Origin: Sipunculus nudus
Taxonomy: Eukaryota > Annelida > Sipuncula > Golfingiida > Sipunculidae
Direction: 5' to 3'
Assembly (NCBI GenBank): GCA_026874595.1
Contig: CM049307.1
Location: 98,268,330 to 98,332,329, forward strand
Length of the DNA: 64,000 nt
This document shows positions 1-11,139 of the stretch, one piece after another. The notes beneath the pieces were generated by a model. It was not told where the DNA came from, did no database searches, and saw only the letters and a program-made list of their open reading frames with translations. The number at the start of each line of letters is the position of its first letter. Positions within the stretch are counted from its first letter, which is position 1. The position numbers were made by a program, and so were the translations under genes.

Positions 1-1577
1 CTGTCTGCGCCTGTGAAGTAACAACACTTTAAAGGTGAGCCAGCAATAATCTGTCTGCGCCTGTGGAGTAAAAATACATAAAAGGTGAGCCAGCAATAAT
101 CTGTCTGCGCCTGTGAAGTAAGAATAATTTAAAAGTAAACCAGCAATAATCTGTCTGCGCCTGTGAAGTAACAATAATTTAAAAGTAAACCAGCAATAAT
201 CTGTCTGCGCCTGTGAAGTAACAATAATTTAAAGGTAAACCAGCAATAATCTGTCTGCGCCTGTGAAGTAACAATAATTTAAAGGTAAACCAGCAATAAT
301 CTGTCTGGGCCTGTGGAGTAAGAATAATTTAAAAGTAAACCAGCAATAATCTGTCTGCGCCTGTGAAGTAACAATAATTTAAAAGTAAACCAGCAATAAT
401 CTGTCTGCGCCTGTGAAGTAACAATAATTTAAAGGTAAACCAGCAATAATGTGTCTGCGCCTGTGAAGTAACAATAATTTAAAAGTAAACCAGCAATAAT
501 CTGTCTGCGCCTGTGAAGTAAGAATAATTTTAAAGTAAACCAGCAATAATCTGTCTGCGCCTGTGAAGTAACAATAATTTAAAAGTAAACCAGCAATAAT
601 CTGTCTGCGCCTGTGAAGTAAGAATAATTTAAAGGTGAACCAGCAATAATCTGTCTGCGCCTGTGAAGTAACAATAATTTAAAAGTAAACCAGCAATAAT
701 CTGTCTGCGCCTGTGAAGTAACAATAATTTAAAGGTAAACCAGCAATAATCTGTCTGCGCCTGTGAAGTAACAATAATTTAAAGGTAAACCAGCAATAAT
801 CTGACTGCGCCTATGAAGTAACAATAATTTAAAGGTAAACCAGCAATAATCTGTCTGCGCCTGTGAAGTAACAATAATTGAAAGGAAAACCAGCAATAAT
901 CTGTCTGCGCCTGTGATGTAACAATAATATGTCTGCACCTGTGAAGTAATAACAATTTAAATTTTAGCCAGCTATAACCTGTCTGCGCCTGGGAAGTAGC
1001 AATAATTAAAAGTTTAGTCAGCAATAATCTGTCTGCGCCTGTGAAGTAACAATAATTTAAAGGTAAACCAGCAATAATCTGACTGCGCCTGTGAAGTAAC
1101 AATAATATGTCTGCACCTGTGAAGTAATGACAATTTAAATTTTAGCCAGCTATAATCTGTCTGCGCCTGGGAAGTAGCAATAATTTAAAGTTAAGTCAGC
1201 AATAATCTGTCTGCGCCTGTGAAGTAACAATAATTTAAAAGTAAACAAGCAATAATCTGTCTGTGCCTGTGAAGTAACAATAATTTAAAAGTAAACCGGC
1301 AATAATCTGTTTGCGCCTGTGAAGTAAAAATATTTCAAAGGTAAACCAGCAATAATCTGACTGCGCCTGTGAAGTAACAATAATAAGTCTGCACCTGTGA
1401 AGTAATAACAATTTAAATTTTAGCCAGCTATAATCTGTCTGCGCCTCGAAAGTAGCAATAATTTAAAGTTTAGTCAGCAATAATCTGTCTGCGCCTGTGA
1501 AGTACCATTAATATGTCTGCACCTGTGAAGTAATAGCAATTTAAAGTTTAGTCAGCAATAATCTGTCCGCGCCTGTT
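1..1577. repeat. 50-bp minisatellite, left edge truncated
   Basis: Head-to-tail repeat with a 50-bp period; each unit begins CTGTCTGCGCCTGTGAAGTA and ends with CCAGCAATAAT. About 18 near-identical units run from base 1 to about 925, so the array continues beyond the window. From about 926 the array becomes a mosaic: a variant starting ATGTCTGCACCTGTGAAGTA alternates with canonical units, at about 928, 1107, 1384 and 1511, forming a longer composite period. The open frames across it are read-throughs of the repeat and are not genes. No function is evident. Confidence 0.97.
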
Positions 1578-1967
1578 TAAATGATGTACTTTTCACTTCT
1601 GTTTGTATTTGTATTTGCAACTAAGTTGTTTGCCAGACATTTTGTAAACTACCCTACGACTAGCCACTACAACGATACCAAAACCAAATTTTCTCACAAA
1701 GGTCATTAGAAATATATTGATAAACGAATTTTATGGTCCCCTCACTGACTAAGGGCTTAGAGTTTTTTTTTATTAGAAACACCCATCGTTTTGACGCAAA
1801 GGGGGCGATTATTTTCCGTCTATCTTTTTGATCCAGGTATCCAAAACTGATCTGCAAAATCTAATCTTCTTTTCCCTAAGACAGACTTGAATAGGCTGGA
1901 TTTACTCTATACTTTTATATATAATACATTAATATTAATTGCATTGTTTGATTGAAACGTGAGCTTT
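1578..1967. other. Spacer between two minisatellites
   Basis: Non-repetitive AT-rich sequence separating the 50-bp and 33-bp arrays. A short minus-strand open frame of about 65 codons lies here (1660-1857) but resembles no family I know and has no visible promoter or splice context. I see nothing else in it. Confidence 0.6.
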
Positions 1968-2412
1968 TATACACGGTGTCCGCATACACATCTGATTATC
2001 CATACATGGTGTCCGCATACACTTCTGATTGTCCATACATGGTGTCCGCATACACTTCTGATTGTCCATACACGGTGTCCGCATACACTTCTGATTGTCC
2101 ATACATGGTGTCCGCATACACTTCTGATTGTCCATACATGGTGTCCGCATACACATCTGATTATCCATACATGGTGTCCGCATACACTTCTGATTGTCCA
2201 TACATGGTGTCCGCATACACATCTGATTATCCATACATGGTGTCCGCATACACTTCTGATTATCCATACATGGTGTCCGCATACACTTCTGATTGTCCAT
2301 ACACGGTGTCCGCATTCACAAATTGTCCATATACAATGTCCGCGTACACATCTGATTGGCTATACATGTTGTTCGCAAACACTTCTGATTGTCCATACAG
2401 CGGCTGTTTTCA
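1968..2412. repeat. 33-bp minisatellite
   Basis: About 13 tandem units of 33 bp built on GGTGTCCGCATACACTTCTG. Units vary mainly at CATACATGG/CATACACGG and at TTCTGATTG/ATCTGATTA, and the last three or four (from about 2305) are more diverged. Because 33 is a multiple of three, several frames on both strands stay open, giving an 11-residue periodic peptide; this is arithmetic and does not show coding. Confidence 0.95.
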
Positions 2413-2934
2413 CATTAGAGTGACAGTAGAAGGTGTGTCAAGAATCTAATTAAAAGTCATGAAACTACCATGTCTGGTCATATATATGACTAAAATTCAC
2501 TGTTATTTGATGTCCACCAGGAATGGATAGTTTACCCATCATGCATGTTTTCATTTGTTATATATTTCCTGCTTTGGTGCTGGTCTATTGTTATGTTTAC
2601 TTTTATGGCTGAAACAAATAATTTGAAGAAAGAAATTTAACTTATCTCATACCAAATGGTATGTTTGAATGTGCATCGAAACCCCATGTGTGCAGTGTTA
2701 AAATAGGAATTATGCAGCTGTTTTTCTTTATTTATCAAGTTATAAAGTTGTGTTTTGTCAGAGACTGAGAAATTTTACGACGGTATTGTCACGGAACCTA
2801 ATATCAACAGATCACGTATGCGTCATGAACATAAATTCTGTAATGGATATTTAAAAAAAAATAAGATTCTGTAACACCAGGCAGCGTGAAATGTCTAGGG
2901 GAATGAATAATTTTTTTTATTGTTAACAAATAAC
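2413..2934. other. AT-rich DNA, no feature seen
   Basis: No open frame of note, no tandem repeat and no recognisable RNA gene. It borders the 3' side of the minus-strand promoter/poly(A)-signal module. Confidence 0.6.
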
Positions 2935-2939
2935 TTTAA

Positions 2940-2945
2940 TTTATT
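2940..2945 (-). terminator. AATAAA poly(A) signal candidate
   Basis: The minus strand reads AATAAATTAAAG. AATAAA is frequent by chance in AT-rich DNA, but this one lies a few hundred bases downstream of a strong TATA box on the same strand, so it could end a short transcript or an LTR R region. Confidence 0.3.
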
Positions 2946-3320
2946 CTTAAAACAACCCTAACATTACAATACACTAAATCAATACAATTACACAATATAA
3001 CAGCAGAGTAACAACAAATCAATACAATCACACAGTAAAATAAACTAAGTGCACAGTACCTGGATACCACCACTGCCACAGCGATAAGTCTTTTAAACCT
3101 GACGAACAGTTCACACGAATTTGTCGAAGAATAACAGTCCAATGTAACAATCCAGAAAGTAAACTGAAGACCAAATAAGATTCGTCACAAATCAAGAAGA
3201 AAATCTGAAGAAAATCTATAATTGCCGCACTAATCGGAATAGGTCCCACAAACTGACATACACGCTTCTGTGTCCGCTTGAATATTCTCTCACCTCTCCC
3301 TCGGCTCTAAAACACAGCCC

Positions 3321-3331
3321 CCTATTTATAA
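3321..3331 (-). promoter_or_regulatory. TATA box
   Basis: The minus strand reads TTATAAATAGG, an excellent match to the metazoan TATA consensus. It lies downstream of the heat-shock-like pair and about 115 bp downstream of an inverted CCAAT. A start site would be expected about 30 bp further along the minus strand, near 3295. Confidence 0.5.
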
Positions 3332-3349
3332 CCTCTCGCCCCATGCCGA

Positions 3350-3368
3350 GAATTTTCCACTTCTCGAA
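3350..3368 (-). promoter_or_regulatory. Heat-shock-like element pair
   Basis: On the plus strand GAATTTTC (3350-3357) is followed, three bases later, by TTCTCGAA (3361-3368); both fit the alternating nGAAn/nTTCn rule of HSF-binding sites. They sit about 20-40 bp upstream of the TATA box in minus-strand orientation, the usual arrangement in heat-shock promoters. Factor binding is inferred. Confidence 0.4.
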
Positions 3369-3807
3369 CAATCTAAAGAATCTAACACAGTACACACGTT
3401 CAAAGAACATACTAGAACTTAGAACGCTGTGTATCTAGGGTTCAACCAATGCGGATTAAGCCGAGCCTGCAACGTCCGGCCTGGCGAGGCCGCCACAACA
3501 CGAGCTACGCGTAACCCGTAACAGTATAAACATTGAATTTCGTTAGTCACACATATCGAATTCAATACAATATTCAATAGGCTCTGGCAACATTTTGCAA
3601 ACATTTTGTTATATTTTGGTGACATTTATATAAATATATATTTCATCATATTTGTATGCATAATGCAGTTATAATAGAACTATTCATTTCATATAAATAA
3701 GCTCTTTGTACAAACTTGAGATCAGCTGTTAATAATCTAACCTTCAAAACAAAATGCTGTCTCTAATATTTCCATTGGTCTCTTGGCCTTCAGTTCTTTC
3801 TTAGTTG

Positions 3808-4226
3808 GGCTTCTGTAAGCCTTATTTTCTGCTGCCCTGTAAATTGCGTTATATACTGCCCTGTAAGCCTCATTTTATGCTGCCATGTAAGCCTCATTTT
3901 CTGCTGCCCTGTAAATTGCGTTATATGCTGCCCTATAAGTCTCATTTTCTGCTGCCCTGTAAATTGCCTTATATGCTGCCCTGTTAGCCTCATTTTATGC
4001 TGCCATGTAAGCCTCATTTTATGCTGCCCTGTAAGCCTCATTTTTTGTTGCCATGTAAGCCTCATTTTATGCTGCCCTGTAAACCTCATTTTATGCTGCC
4101 CTGTAAGCCTCTTTATATGCTGCCCTGTAAATTTCGTTTTATGCTGCACTGTAAGCCTCATTTTATGCTGTCCTATAAGCCTCCCTCATTTTATGCTGTC
4201 TGTAAACCTCATTTTACGCTGACGCA
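3808..4226. repeat. 24-bp minisatellite
   Basis: About 17 tandem units of 24 bp based on CTGCCCTGTAAGCCTCATTT, with AAATTGCG/AAGCCTCA and CCCTGT/CCATGT variants and a slightly longer unit near 4176-4190. The period is divisible by three, so an eight-residue periodic frame stays open on each strand; I do not regard it as coding. Confidence 0.94.
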
Positions 4227-4643
4227 CAATGCTTGATTACAAGTTTGTATTGTTCTAAAAATTCCTAAAGATATAACCTTGTGACACCCCCAAAGGAATG
4301 GACGTCAAAGTTCTTCTAAACGGCTTACCAAACCGGCTGAAACTAACACATTCACTCCAAAAGACGGATAGGACATGAGTAAACAAAACAATAAGATATA
4401 TTAAATTACATTTACATTTCACTCTAGTGGCGTTCCACACATACATTTCGATAAACACAGGAGTCCACATAGTCAAACAAATAACCAAGTTCTGATTGCT
4501 TCTCTAAGTTCACTGATCTGATAAGTTCACTTGTTTACACGGCTACCGATCACATGACCGTCGCGCACACGTGACATTGAGCGTCAGCTCACCATGTACA
4601 TTTACAGAATCGCGCTATTAATCAACAATGTCTTATTAAATTA
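4227..4643. other. Unique DNA, no gene seen
   Basis: Single-copy-looking sequence with a 77-codon minus-strand open frame (4255-4488) that I do not recognise. An E-box-like CACGTG lies near 4567. Nothing else is supported. Confidence 0.5.
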
Positions 4644-4798
4644 GCATTTGAAGACAAATAAATGAGGGGAAATCCTGGGCCGATCCGGGAGTCGAACCCT
4701 GGTCGGTGGCGCACAAGTCCGGCGTACCACCCGCTTCGCTAGAAAAGCAAGCTTCACTAGCGAGACAGTACGGTCCGCTTTTATGTCACCCCGTTACA
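4644..4798 (-). mobile_element. Solo LTR of tRNA-headed TRIM family, or tRNA-derived SINE
   Basis: On the minus strand this unit starts TGTAACGGGGTGACATAAAA and ends TTTGTCTTCAAATGC, matching the start and end of the repeated units at 31633 and 31908. It holds a Pol III A box TAGCGAAGCGG (plus 4731-4741) and B box GGTTCGACTCC (plus 4688-4698); the 43-base offset between them is that of a tRNA. No internal element sequence or second copy adjoins it, so it is a solo LTR if the LTR reading of the 31.6-kb element is right, and otherwise a SINE insertion. A target duplication is not visible. Confidence 0.6.
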
Positions 4799-5694
4799 GT
4801 ATATTCATTCTCTTTAGTAACTATGTATGCCCTGTTTTTTTATTTATTTGTCACTCTATAACTGTACTGTAAGTGTAATCAGTCTCTTTATGTATGATGT
4901 ATGATATATCTTTGTTACTTGTAATTATTTCATCAATATAAAAATATAGAGTAACTTAATTAATTAAAAAAAAAAATTACTTTCTCTGAAGCATGCGTTC
5001 GCCCTTTCAGACAAAGTCCCGAAAGCACTGACAAATAGGCTCACAGCCTTCTCTGAGGGAACAATGAAGAAATGTCTTTCACCGCAGAAGTCTCCTAGAA
5101 TCTCTCTATAAAGATGAGACACTGACAAACACTGACCAGACTCTGGACCACAGACTAATCTGACGTGCTGACCCGGGCGATTGTAAAGAGTTCCTCTTAT
5201 CCCTGGCTTATACACGCCTGCTGACGTCACAAGTTCTGGCCGTCTTCTGGCCAATCTTCTCGCAGTGCTATACGGCTTGTCATTGACTGTATGGATACTA
5301 TAATGGACACGCCTCCATAGAGAAAACAATGAGAAAAAAGCAAACAATCAAGCACGTTGCCTTTGATGTATACAATAAACAATGTTGCTATTGGAACCGT
5401 CTAGACATGGATTGGTTCCCATGGTTTTAAAAACTGTACCGAAATTAACATCAATGAGGCACCTGTGTTCTCTGAACGAAATTCTCACGTTACATTTAAA
5501 CATGATACTCCATATTAAAGTACAATAATTTACAAAAACAACCGTCTGGTTATATTCCTTACTTGAATATGCAATAAAACTAACTACCAGGTAAGCCACA
5601 GTTCTCCGGTGACAACCCTGCATAAAAGGATTAATATAAGGACAGACTGGATTACATACCGTATCTTTAAATTAATAAAAATGTTTTTTTTTCT
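4799..5694. other. Unique DNA with promoter-like cluster
   Basis: Contains long unrecognised open frames on the minus strand (4964-5347 and 5348-5623) that lack an ATG at their upstream ends and match no family I know. The region 5200-5290 has promoter-like features on the minus strand, listed separately. Confidence 0.4.
5204..5262 (-). promoter_or_regulatory. CCAAT / CRE / TATA-like cluster
   Basis: Reading the minus strand there is an inverted CCAAT (GATTGGCC, near 5255), a perfect CRE palindrome TGACGTCA (5222-5229) and, about a dozen bases on, a weak TATA-like TGTATAAG (near 5205-5212). Order and spacing suit a Pol II promoter firing towards lower coordinates, but no gene follows. Minus-strand AATAAA hexamers lie near 4840-4850. 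Confidence 0.25.
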
Positions 5695-6204
5695 AGACAA
5701 TAGTTCACCTGCTTCTGCCCTGATTTTACTTTCCAAGGTCCGCACTCGTGTCGTCGGTGTCCTCTTCTAGGACAGGTTTGTTTGCTTGTGTAGGACTTTT
5801 TCTTAATGGCTGCATAATTAATATTTTTAATATTTTTTTAATATTTCCCCATTAGGTGCCCTTATTTATTTTTGCTTCAAGGTCCTCCAGGTATGTCACG
5901 CTTTTTCGGAGGAAGGGGGGGGGGGGGGCTCTGCATCCACACTTCATGGGGTGCTTAATCCCAAGGGACGTTGAAGTATGCGACCAATACATCTGTGATC
6001 GGATATGGAATTCATTATGGAGCCCGATAACCCCCGCCAGAATCTCCTAATAAGTCGTTCGTTCGTATGTGCACGTTTCATGTAATGTTCATGTAATTGT
6101 GATGCTTCAGAAATACGGTTTTTTGGCGAGTGGCGGAACAAATGCATATGACTGGGCGGCTTCCACATGGGGACAAAAGAGTAGTACTTATGGTATTTAA
6201 GAGA

Positions 6205-6221
6205 ATATATATATGTATATA

Positions 6222-6252
<31 letters not shown>
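6205..6252. repeat. (TA)n microsatellite
   Basis: Interrupted TA dinucleotide run inside D1 copy 1. It is absent at the equivalent point of the copy at 53.7 kb, so it grew after the copies diverged or is polymorphic. Confidence 0.95.
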
Positions 6253-7062
6253 GTTATGTTGATTCTGATAACCTTCAAAAATGTTATGCATTACGAGTAC
6301 GGTTTTGCCCTATCCCTCTACAAATTTTCAGCAATTCTGTATATAACTTTTTGCGTCAATTTTCTCAAAGACACTCAAACAAACCAAGGCTGAATTTGTT
6401 TATTTGCCTAAATCTTTCACCTGAATATGTTAACCTGTTTTCTTTACCTGGGATAGATGTCAGTTTTTGATCGGTTCTGCTTATTCAATGACAACTTACA
6501 ATACTCAAACCAAACATTTAATAATATATGAATAAATAAAAAATTATAAAATAAATTTTCATAAGTCTGTCTTTTCACATTGGCAGTTATACGTTTTGCA
6601 AACAAAAGCCTTCAACGACAAATGCATGTGTAACCCACGCATAACGCATGTGTCTGTTAACATGCCAAAGACTAACCTCAACCGACTACACTGAATTATT
6701 ATCGTATTTCACGATGTCCGCTGAGCTTCAGTTTATTCAACGTATCTTTCATAAACGTTCAATCTGCTATATGCATATAATTGCACGGCAAAATGCTTCT
6801 TTATACAATCTCTATATCTACGATATTTCCCATGCAGTGATGCTCTCGGAGCCATGTTGTTTATCGGGAAAAGTTCTCACTTATAAATTCGTACACCCTG
6901 TATATGCCTCACGTCTCTTGTCAAAACTTATTTTTTGTTGGGTTTCTGGAATAGAATATTTTGCCATTCTTTGTTGATATTTTCGGAGAGGGGGTTCCTG
7001 CAGAATTATAGCATCAGTAATCTTTACATCATGTAAGTGAAGCACATGACAAAAAATCCTAC

Positions 7063-7224
7063 GAAATCAAAGCTTAGGATAAAAAAATGCTGCGTTAAGT
7101 CGCGAACAGCTCATTACAAAAATATTCATCATACAGAGCCGTAGAAATCAAAGCTTAGGATAAAAAAATGCTGCGTTAAGTCACGAACAGCTCATTACAA
7201 AAATATTCATCATACAGAGCCGTA
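7063..7224. repeat. 81-bp tandem duplication
   Basis: Two consecutive near-perfect 81-bp copies, starting GAAATCAAAGCTTAGGAT at 7063 and 7144; I see one difference (GTCGCG versus GTCACG). D1 copy 2 has only one equivalent, so the duplication is recent. Confidence 0.95.
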
Positions 7225-7262
7225 GAATTTCCACATATGCAGTGAGTATCTACTGAATGTTC

Positions 7263-7897
7263 GCATTTTTTAAAAGAAAGTAAGATACCTCTAGTGTCGT
7301 AGTGAATCCTGTCTCTTCAGCATTCGTCAAGGTAGTCCTCATGGACCGTTTTTGCCAATTTCTTAATTTCCACCAGCATCGCAAGGTGGGATTCAGTATG
7401 ATTAATTTCTATGTCAGCCCTGAGCTCATAAATGCCATGTTTGAGCTATCTGCAATTATGCTTAATCTATCATATTATATATTATACCTTTGAAACATAA
7501 ATAGCGCGAGAGCTATTACAAAAGTTTTCCTGATCTCATGATTTACTGTTTTCCAAAGGACTTTTCATGGGACTGATCTTGGTGGTCGCTTTAAGGCATA
7601 TACATTCCATTGGTTCGTGTTTTCTAGATATGTAGGATAAAGTATTTGACGTTTTCTCCGTCTTTGATCGTGACAGTCTGTTCATGTCCAGATCGATCTA
7701 AAAAGGTCAAGGTTATGGCCATTTCATGGCAGCCTATGATTCCCTTTTTATCCTCAACATAGTAATAAAACGGTTGGCTCTATCATTTATAAACAAGTAA
7801 ACTTTTCAATCGTCTCAAATTTTGTCGTTTTTTGGTGCTATTTCGAAATTTCCAACTTACAATTCAAAGTAGTATGATCCGTCCAGTGACAATTAGG
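7263..7897. other. Unique DNA, no feature seen
   Basis: AT-rich, with only short open frames lacking an ATG at their upstream ends. Nothing recognisable. Confidence 0.6.
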
Positions 7898-8110
7898 GAC
7901 CGCACAGTGTAACATTAATAATATGACAGAAACGGCACAGTGTAACCTTGATATAAATCAGAAACCGCTCAGTGTAACCTTTGCTAATATATCGGAAATC
8001 GCACAGTGCAACCTTTCATATAAATTGGAAACTGCAGAGTGTAGCTTGGCTGATATATAAGAAATTGCACAGTGATATATATATATAGCGTAATCCTGCT
8101 AATATGTCAG
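7898..8110. repeat. Degenerate 34-36-bp tandem repeat
   Basis: Five to six diverged units around CGCACAGTGTAACCTT followed by an AT-rich half. It directly precedes the 29-bp array but has a different sequence, so it is an older, separate array. Confidence 0.8.
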
Positions 8111-8113
8111 AAA

Positions 8114-10976
8114 CCCTTACCTCTTAATGGCAGGAACAATGTCCCTTACCTCGTAATGGCAGGAACAATGTCCCTTACCTCTTAGTGGCAGGAACAAAGG
8201 CCCTTACCGCTTAATGGCAGGAACAAAGTCCCGTACCTCTTAATGGCAGGAATAATGTCCCTTACCTCTTAGTGGCAGGAACAATGTCCCTTACCTCTTA
8301 ATGGAAGGAACAATGTCCCTTACCTCTTAACGGCAGGAACAATGTCCCTGACCTCGTAATGGCAGGAACAATGTCCCTTACCGCTTAATGGCAGGAACAA
8401 TGTCCCTTACCTCTTAGTGGCAGGAACAAAGGCCCTTACCGCTTAATGGCAGGAACAAAGTCCCTTACCTCTTAATGACAGGAACAATGTCCCTTACCTC
8501 TTAGTGGCAGGAACAATGTCCCTTACCTCTTAATGGAAGGAACAATGTCCCTTACCTCTTAACGGCAGGAACAATGTCCCTGACCTCGTAATGGCAGGAA
8601 CAATGTCCCTTACCTCTAAATGCCAGGAACAATGCCCCTAACTTCGTAATGCCAGGATCAATGCCCCTTACCTCTTAACGGCAGGAACAATGTCCCTGAC
8701 CTCTTAACGGCAGGAACAATGTCCCTGACCTCGTAATGGCAGGAACAATGTCCCTTACCTCTTAATGGCAGGAACAATGCCCCTAACTTCGTAATGCCAG
8801 GATCAATGCCTCTTACCTCGTAATGCCAGGAACAATGCCCCTAACTTCGTAATGCCAGGATCAATGCCCCTTACCTCTTAACGGCAGGAACAATGTCCCT
8901 GACCTCGTAATGGCAGGAACAATGTCCCTTACCTCTTAATGGCAGGAACAATGCCCCTTACCTCTTAATGGCAGGAACAATGTCCCTTACCACTTAATGG
9001 CAGGAACAATGTCCATTACCTCTTAATGGCAGGAACAATGTCCCTTACCGCTTAATGGCAGGAACAATGTCCCTTACCGCTTAATGGCAGGAACAATGTC
9101 CCTTACCTCTTAATGGCAGGAACAATCCCCGCTACCTTGTAATGCCAGCAACAATACCCCTTACCTCGTAATGGCAGGAACAATGGCCCTTGCCTCTTAA
9201 TGGCAGGATCAATGCCCCTTACCTCTTAATGGCAGGAACAATACCCCTCACTTCGTAATGCCAGGATCAATGCCCCTTACCTCGTAATGCCAGGAACAAT
9301 GCCCCTCACTTCGTAATGCCAGGATCAATGCCCCCTACCTCGTAATGCCAGGAACAACGTACCTTGAAATGCCGGGAACATTGGCCCTTACCTCTTAATG
9401 GCAGGAACAATGTCCCTTACCTCTTAATGGCAGGAACAGTGTCCCCTACCTCGAAATGGCAGGAACAGTGACCCCTACCTCTTAATGGCAGGAACAATGG
9501 CCCTTACCTCTTAATGGCAGGAACATTGCCCCTAACCACTTAATGGCAGGAACAGTGTCCCCTACCTCGAAATGGCAGGAACAATGGCCCTTACCTCTTA
9601 ATGGCAGGAACAATGTCCCTTACCTCTTAATGGCAGGAACAATGTCCCTTACCGCTAAATGGCAGGAACAATATCCCTTACCTATTAATGGCAGGAACAA
9701 TGCCCCTTACCTCTTAATGGCAGGAACAATGTCCCTTACCTCCTAATGGCAGGAACAGTGTCCCCTACCTCGAAATGGCAGGAACAGTGTCCCCCACCTC
9801 GAAATGGCAGGAACAGTGTCCCCTACCTCTTAATGGCAGGAACAGTGTCCCCTACCTCTTAATGGCAGGAACAATGGCCCTTACCTCTTAATGGCAGGAA
9901 CAATGTCCCTTACCTCTTAATGGCAGGAACAGTGTCCCCTACCTCGAAATGGCAGGAACAGTGTCCCCTACCTCTTAATGGCAGGAACAATGGCCCTTAC
10001 CTCTTAATGGCAGGAACAATACCCCTCACTTCGTAATGCCAGGATCAATGCCCCTTACCTCTTAATTGCAGGAACAATACCCCTCACTTCGTAATGCCAG
10101 GATCAATGCCCCTTACCTCTTAATGGCAGGAACAATACCCCTCACTTCGTAATGCCAGGATCAATGCCCCCTACCTCGTAATGCCAGGAACAACGTACCT
10201 TGAAATGCCGGGAACATTGTCCCTTACCTCTTAATGGCAGGAACAGTGTCCCCTACCTCGAAATGGCAGGAACAGTGTCCCCTACCTCTTAATGGCAGGA
10301 ACAATGGCCCTTACCTCTTAATGGCAGGAACAATACCCCTCACTTCGTAATGCCAGGATCAATGCCCCTTACCTCTTAATGGCAGGAACAATACCCCTCA
10401 CTTCGTAATGCCAGGATCAATGCCCCTTACCTCATAATGCCAGGAACAATGCCCCTCACTTCGTAATGCCAGGATCAATGCCCCCTACCTCCTAATGCCA
10501 GGAACAACGTACCTTGAAATGCCGGGAACATTGTCCCTAACCTCGAAATGGCAGGAACAATGCCCCTTACTTCGTAATGCCAGGATCAATGCCCCTTACC
10601 TCGTAATGCCTGGAACAATGCCCCTAACTTCGTAATGCCAGGATCAATGCCCCTTACCTCTTAATGGCAGAAACAATGTCCCTTACCTCTTAATGGCAGG
10701 AACAATGCCCCTTACTTCCTAATGCCAGGAACAATGCCCCTTGCCTGGTAATTGCAGGAACAATGCCCCTTACCTCTTAATACCAGGAACAATGCCCCTT
10801 ATTTCGTAATGCCAGGAACAGTGCCCCTTACCTCGTAATGCCAGGAACAATGTACCTTGAAATGGCAGGAACAATCCCACTACCTCGTAATGGCAGAAAC
10901 AATGCCCCTTTCCTTAAAATTGCAGGAACAACCCCACTACTTCGTAATGGCAGAAACAATGCCCCTTACCTCGAAG
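8114..10976. repeat. 29-bp minisatellite, about 98 copies
   Basis: Head-to-tail 29-bp units based on TAATGGCAGGAACAATGTCC followed by CTTACCTCT. Variant blocks give higher-order structure. For example, a block with CTTAGTGGCAGGAACAAAGG recurs exactly 232 bp later (8181 and 8413, eight units). Paired units with CACTTCGTAATGCCAGGATC form 58-bp dimers in the middle, and a marker GAAATGCCGGGAACATT recurs near 9363, 10201 and 10515. The array decays at its right edge. Each unit contains stops in some frames and the open frames seen are fortuitous. Confidence 0.97.
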
Positions 10977-11139
10977 GTAAGAAAGGTGTCACTACTATTA
11001 ATATAAAATGGACCAGTTTTAAAAGATTATGTCAATATCTCAAAGAGCTATACAGATAATACATGCGAACAGAATTCCTAGTTCTGGTGGTCTTTTTTAT
11101 TTTTGACGGGTATATATTCAATAACGTTCATCCTCATTT

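Larger units (their letters stand above)
2935..3523 (-). mobile_element. LTR-like or promoter-like module, minus strand
   Basis: Read on the minus strand, this segment begins TGTTACGGGTTACGCG (ending at plus position 3523). It contains an inverted CCAAT box (about 3445-3450), two heat-shock-like GAAnnTTC/TTCnnGAA elements (3350-3368), a strong TATA box (3321-3331) and, about 380 bp further on, an AATAAA signal (2940-2945), ending near TTTGTTAACA. A promoter and a poly(A) signal about 380 bp apart with no convincing reading frame between is the layout of a retroelement LTR, and the TGTTAC start and ACA end fit. No matching 5-bp target duplication was found and there is no second copy in the window. 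The alternatives are the promoter and first exon of a real minus-strand gene, or a stress-inducible non-coding unit. Confidence 0.35.
5695..7262 (+). mobile_element. Dispersed repeat family D1, copy 1
   Basis: About 1.5 kb that aligns by eye with 53430-54540 over nearly its whole length and, for its first 220 bp, with 48635-48860. Shared landmarks in the same order are TCTAGGACA, CCCCATTAGGTGCCC, TGTGCACGTTTCATGTAA, CCCTCTACAAATTTTCAGCA, AACCAAGGCTGAA, ACGCATGTGTCTGTTAACAT, TATATGCCTCAC and TTCTGGAATAGAATA. No open frame is conserved between copies, so it looks like a non-autonomous or decayed element. Copy 1 carries a G14 run (5915-5928), a TA microsatellite and an internal 81-bp tandem duplication missing from copy 2. 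Class and true ends are unknown. Confidence 0.75.

Noticed and set aside
1-1577. CRISPR-like regular repeats
   Set aside because: Units are contiguous with no unique spacers, and the DNA is eukaryotic. The same holds for the 29-, 17- and 49-bp arrays.
1952-2449. Long periodic open frames on both strands over the 33-bp array (11-residue repeats)
   Set aside because: The period is a multiple of three, so frames stay open automatically on both strands. The upstream ends lack ATG, and variants are not biased to silent changes.
3790-4236. Eight-residue periodic frames over the 24-bp array
   Set aside because: Same arithmetic effect; the frames are present on both strands and are broken by a longer unit near 4180.
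4964-5347. 127-codon minus-strand frame as a gene
   Set aside because: It starts TTG with no upstream ATG, overlaps the CCAAT/CRE/TATA-like cluster that would lie inside it, and has no recognisable domain.
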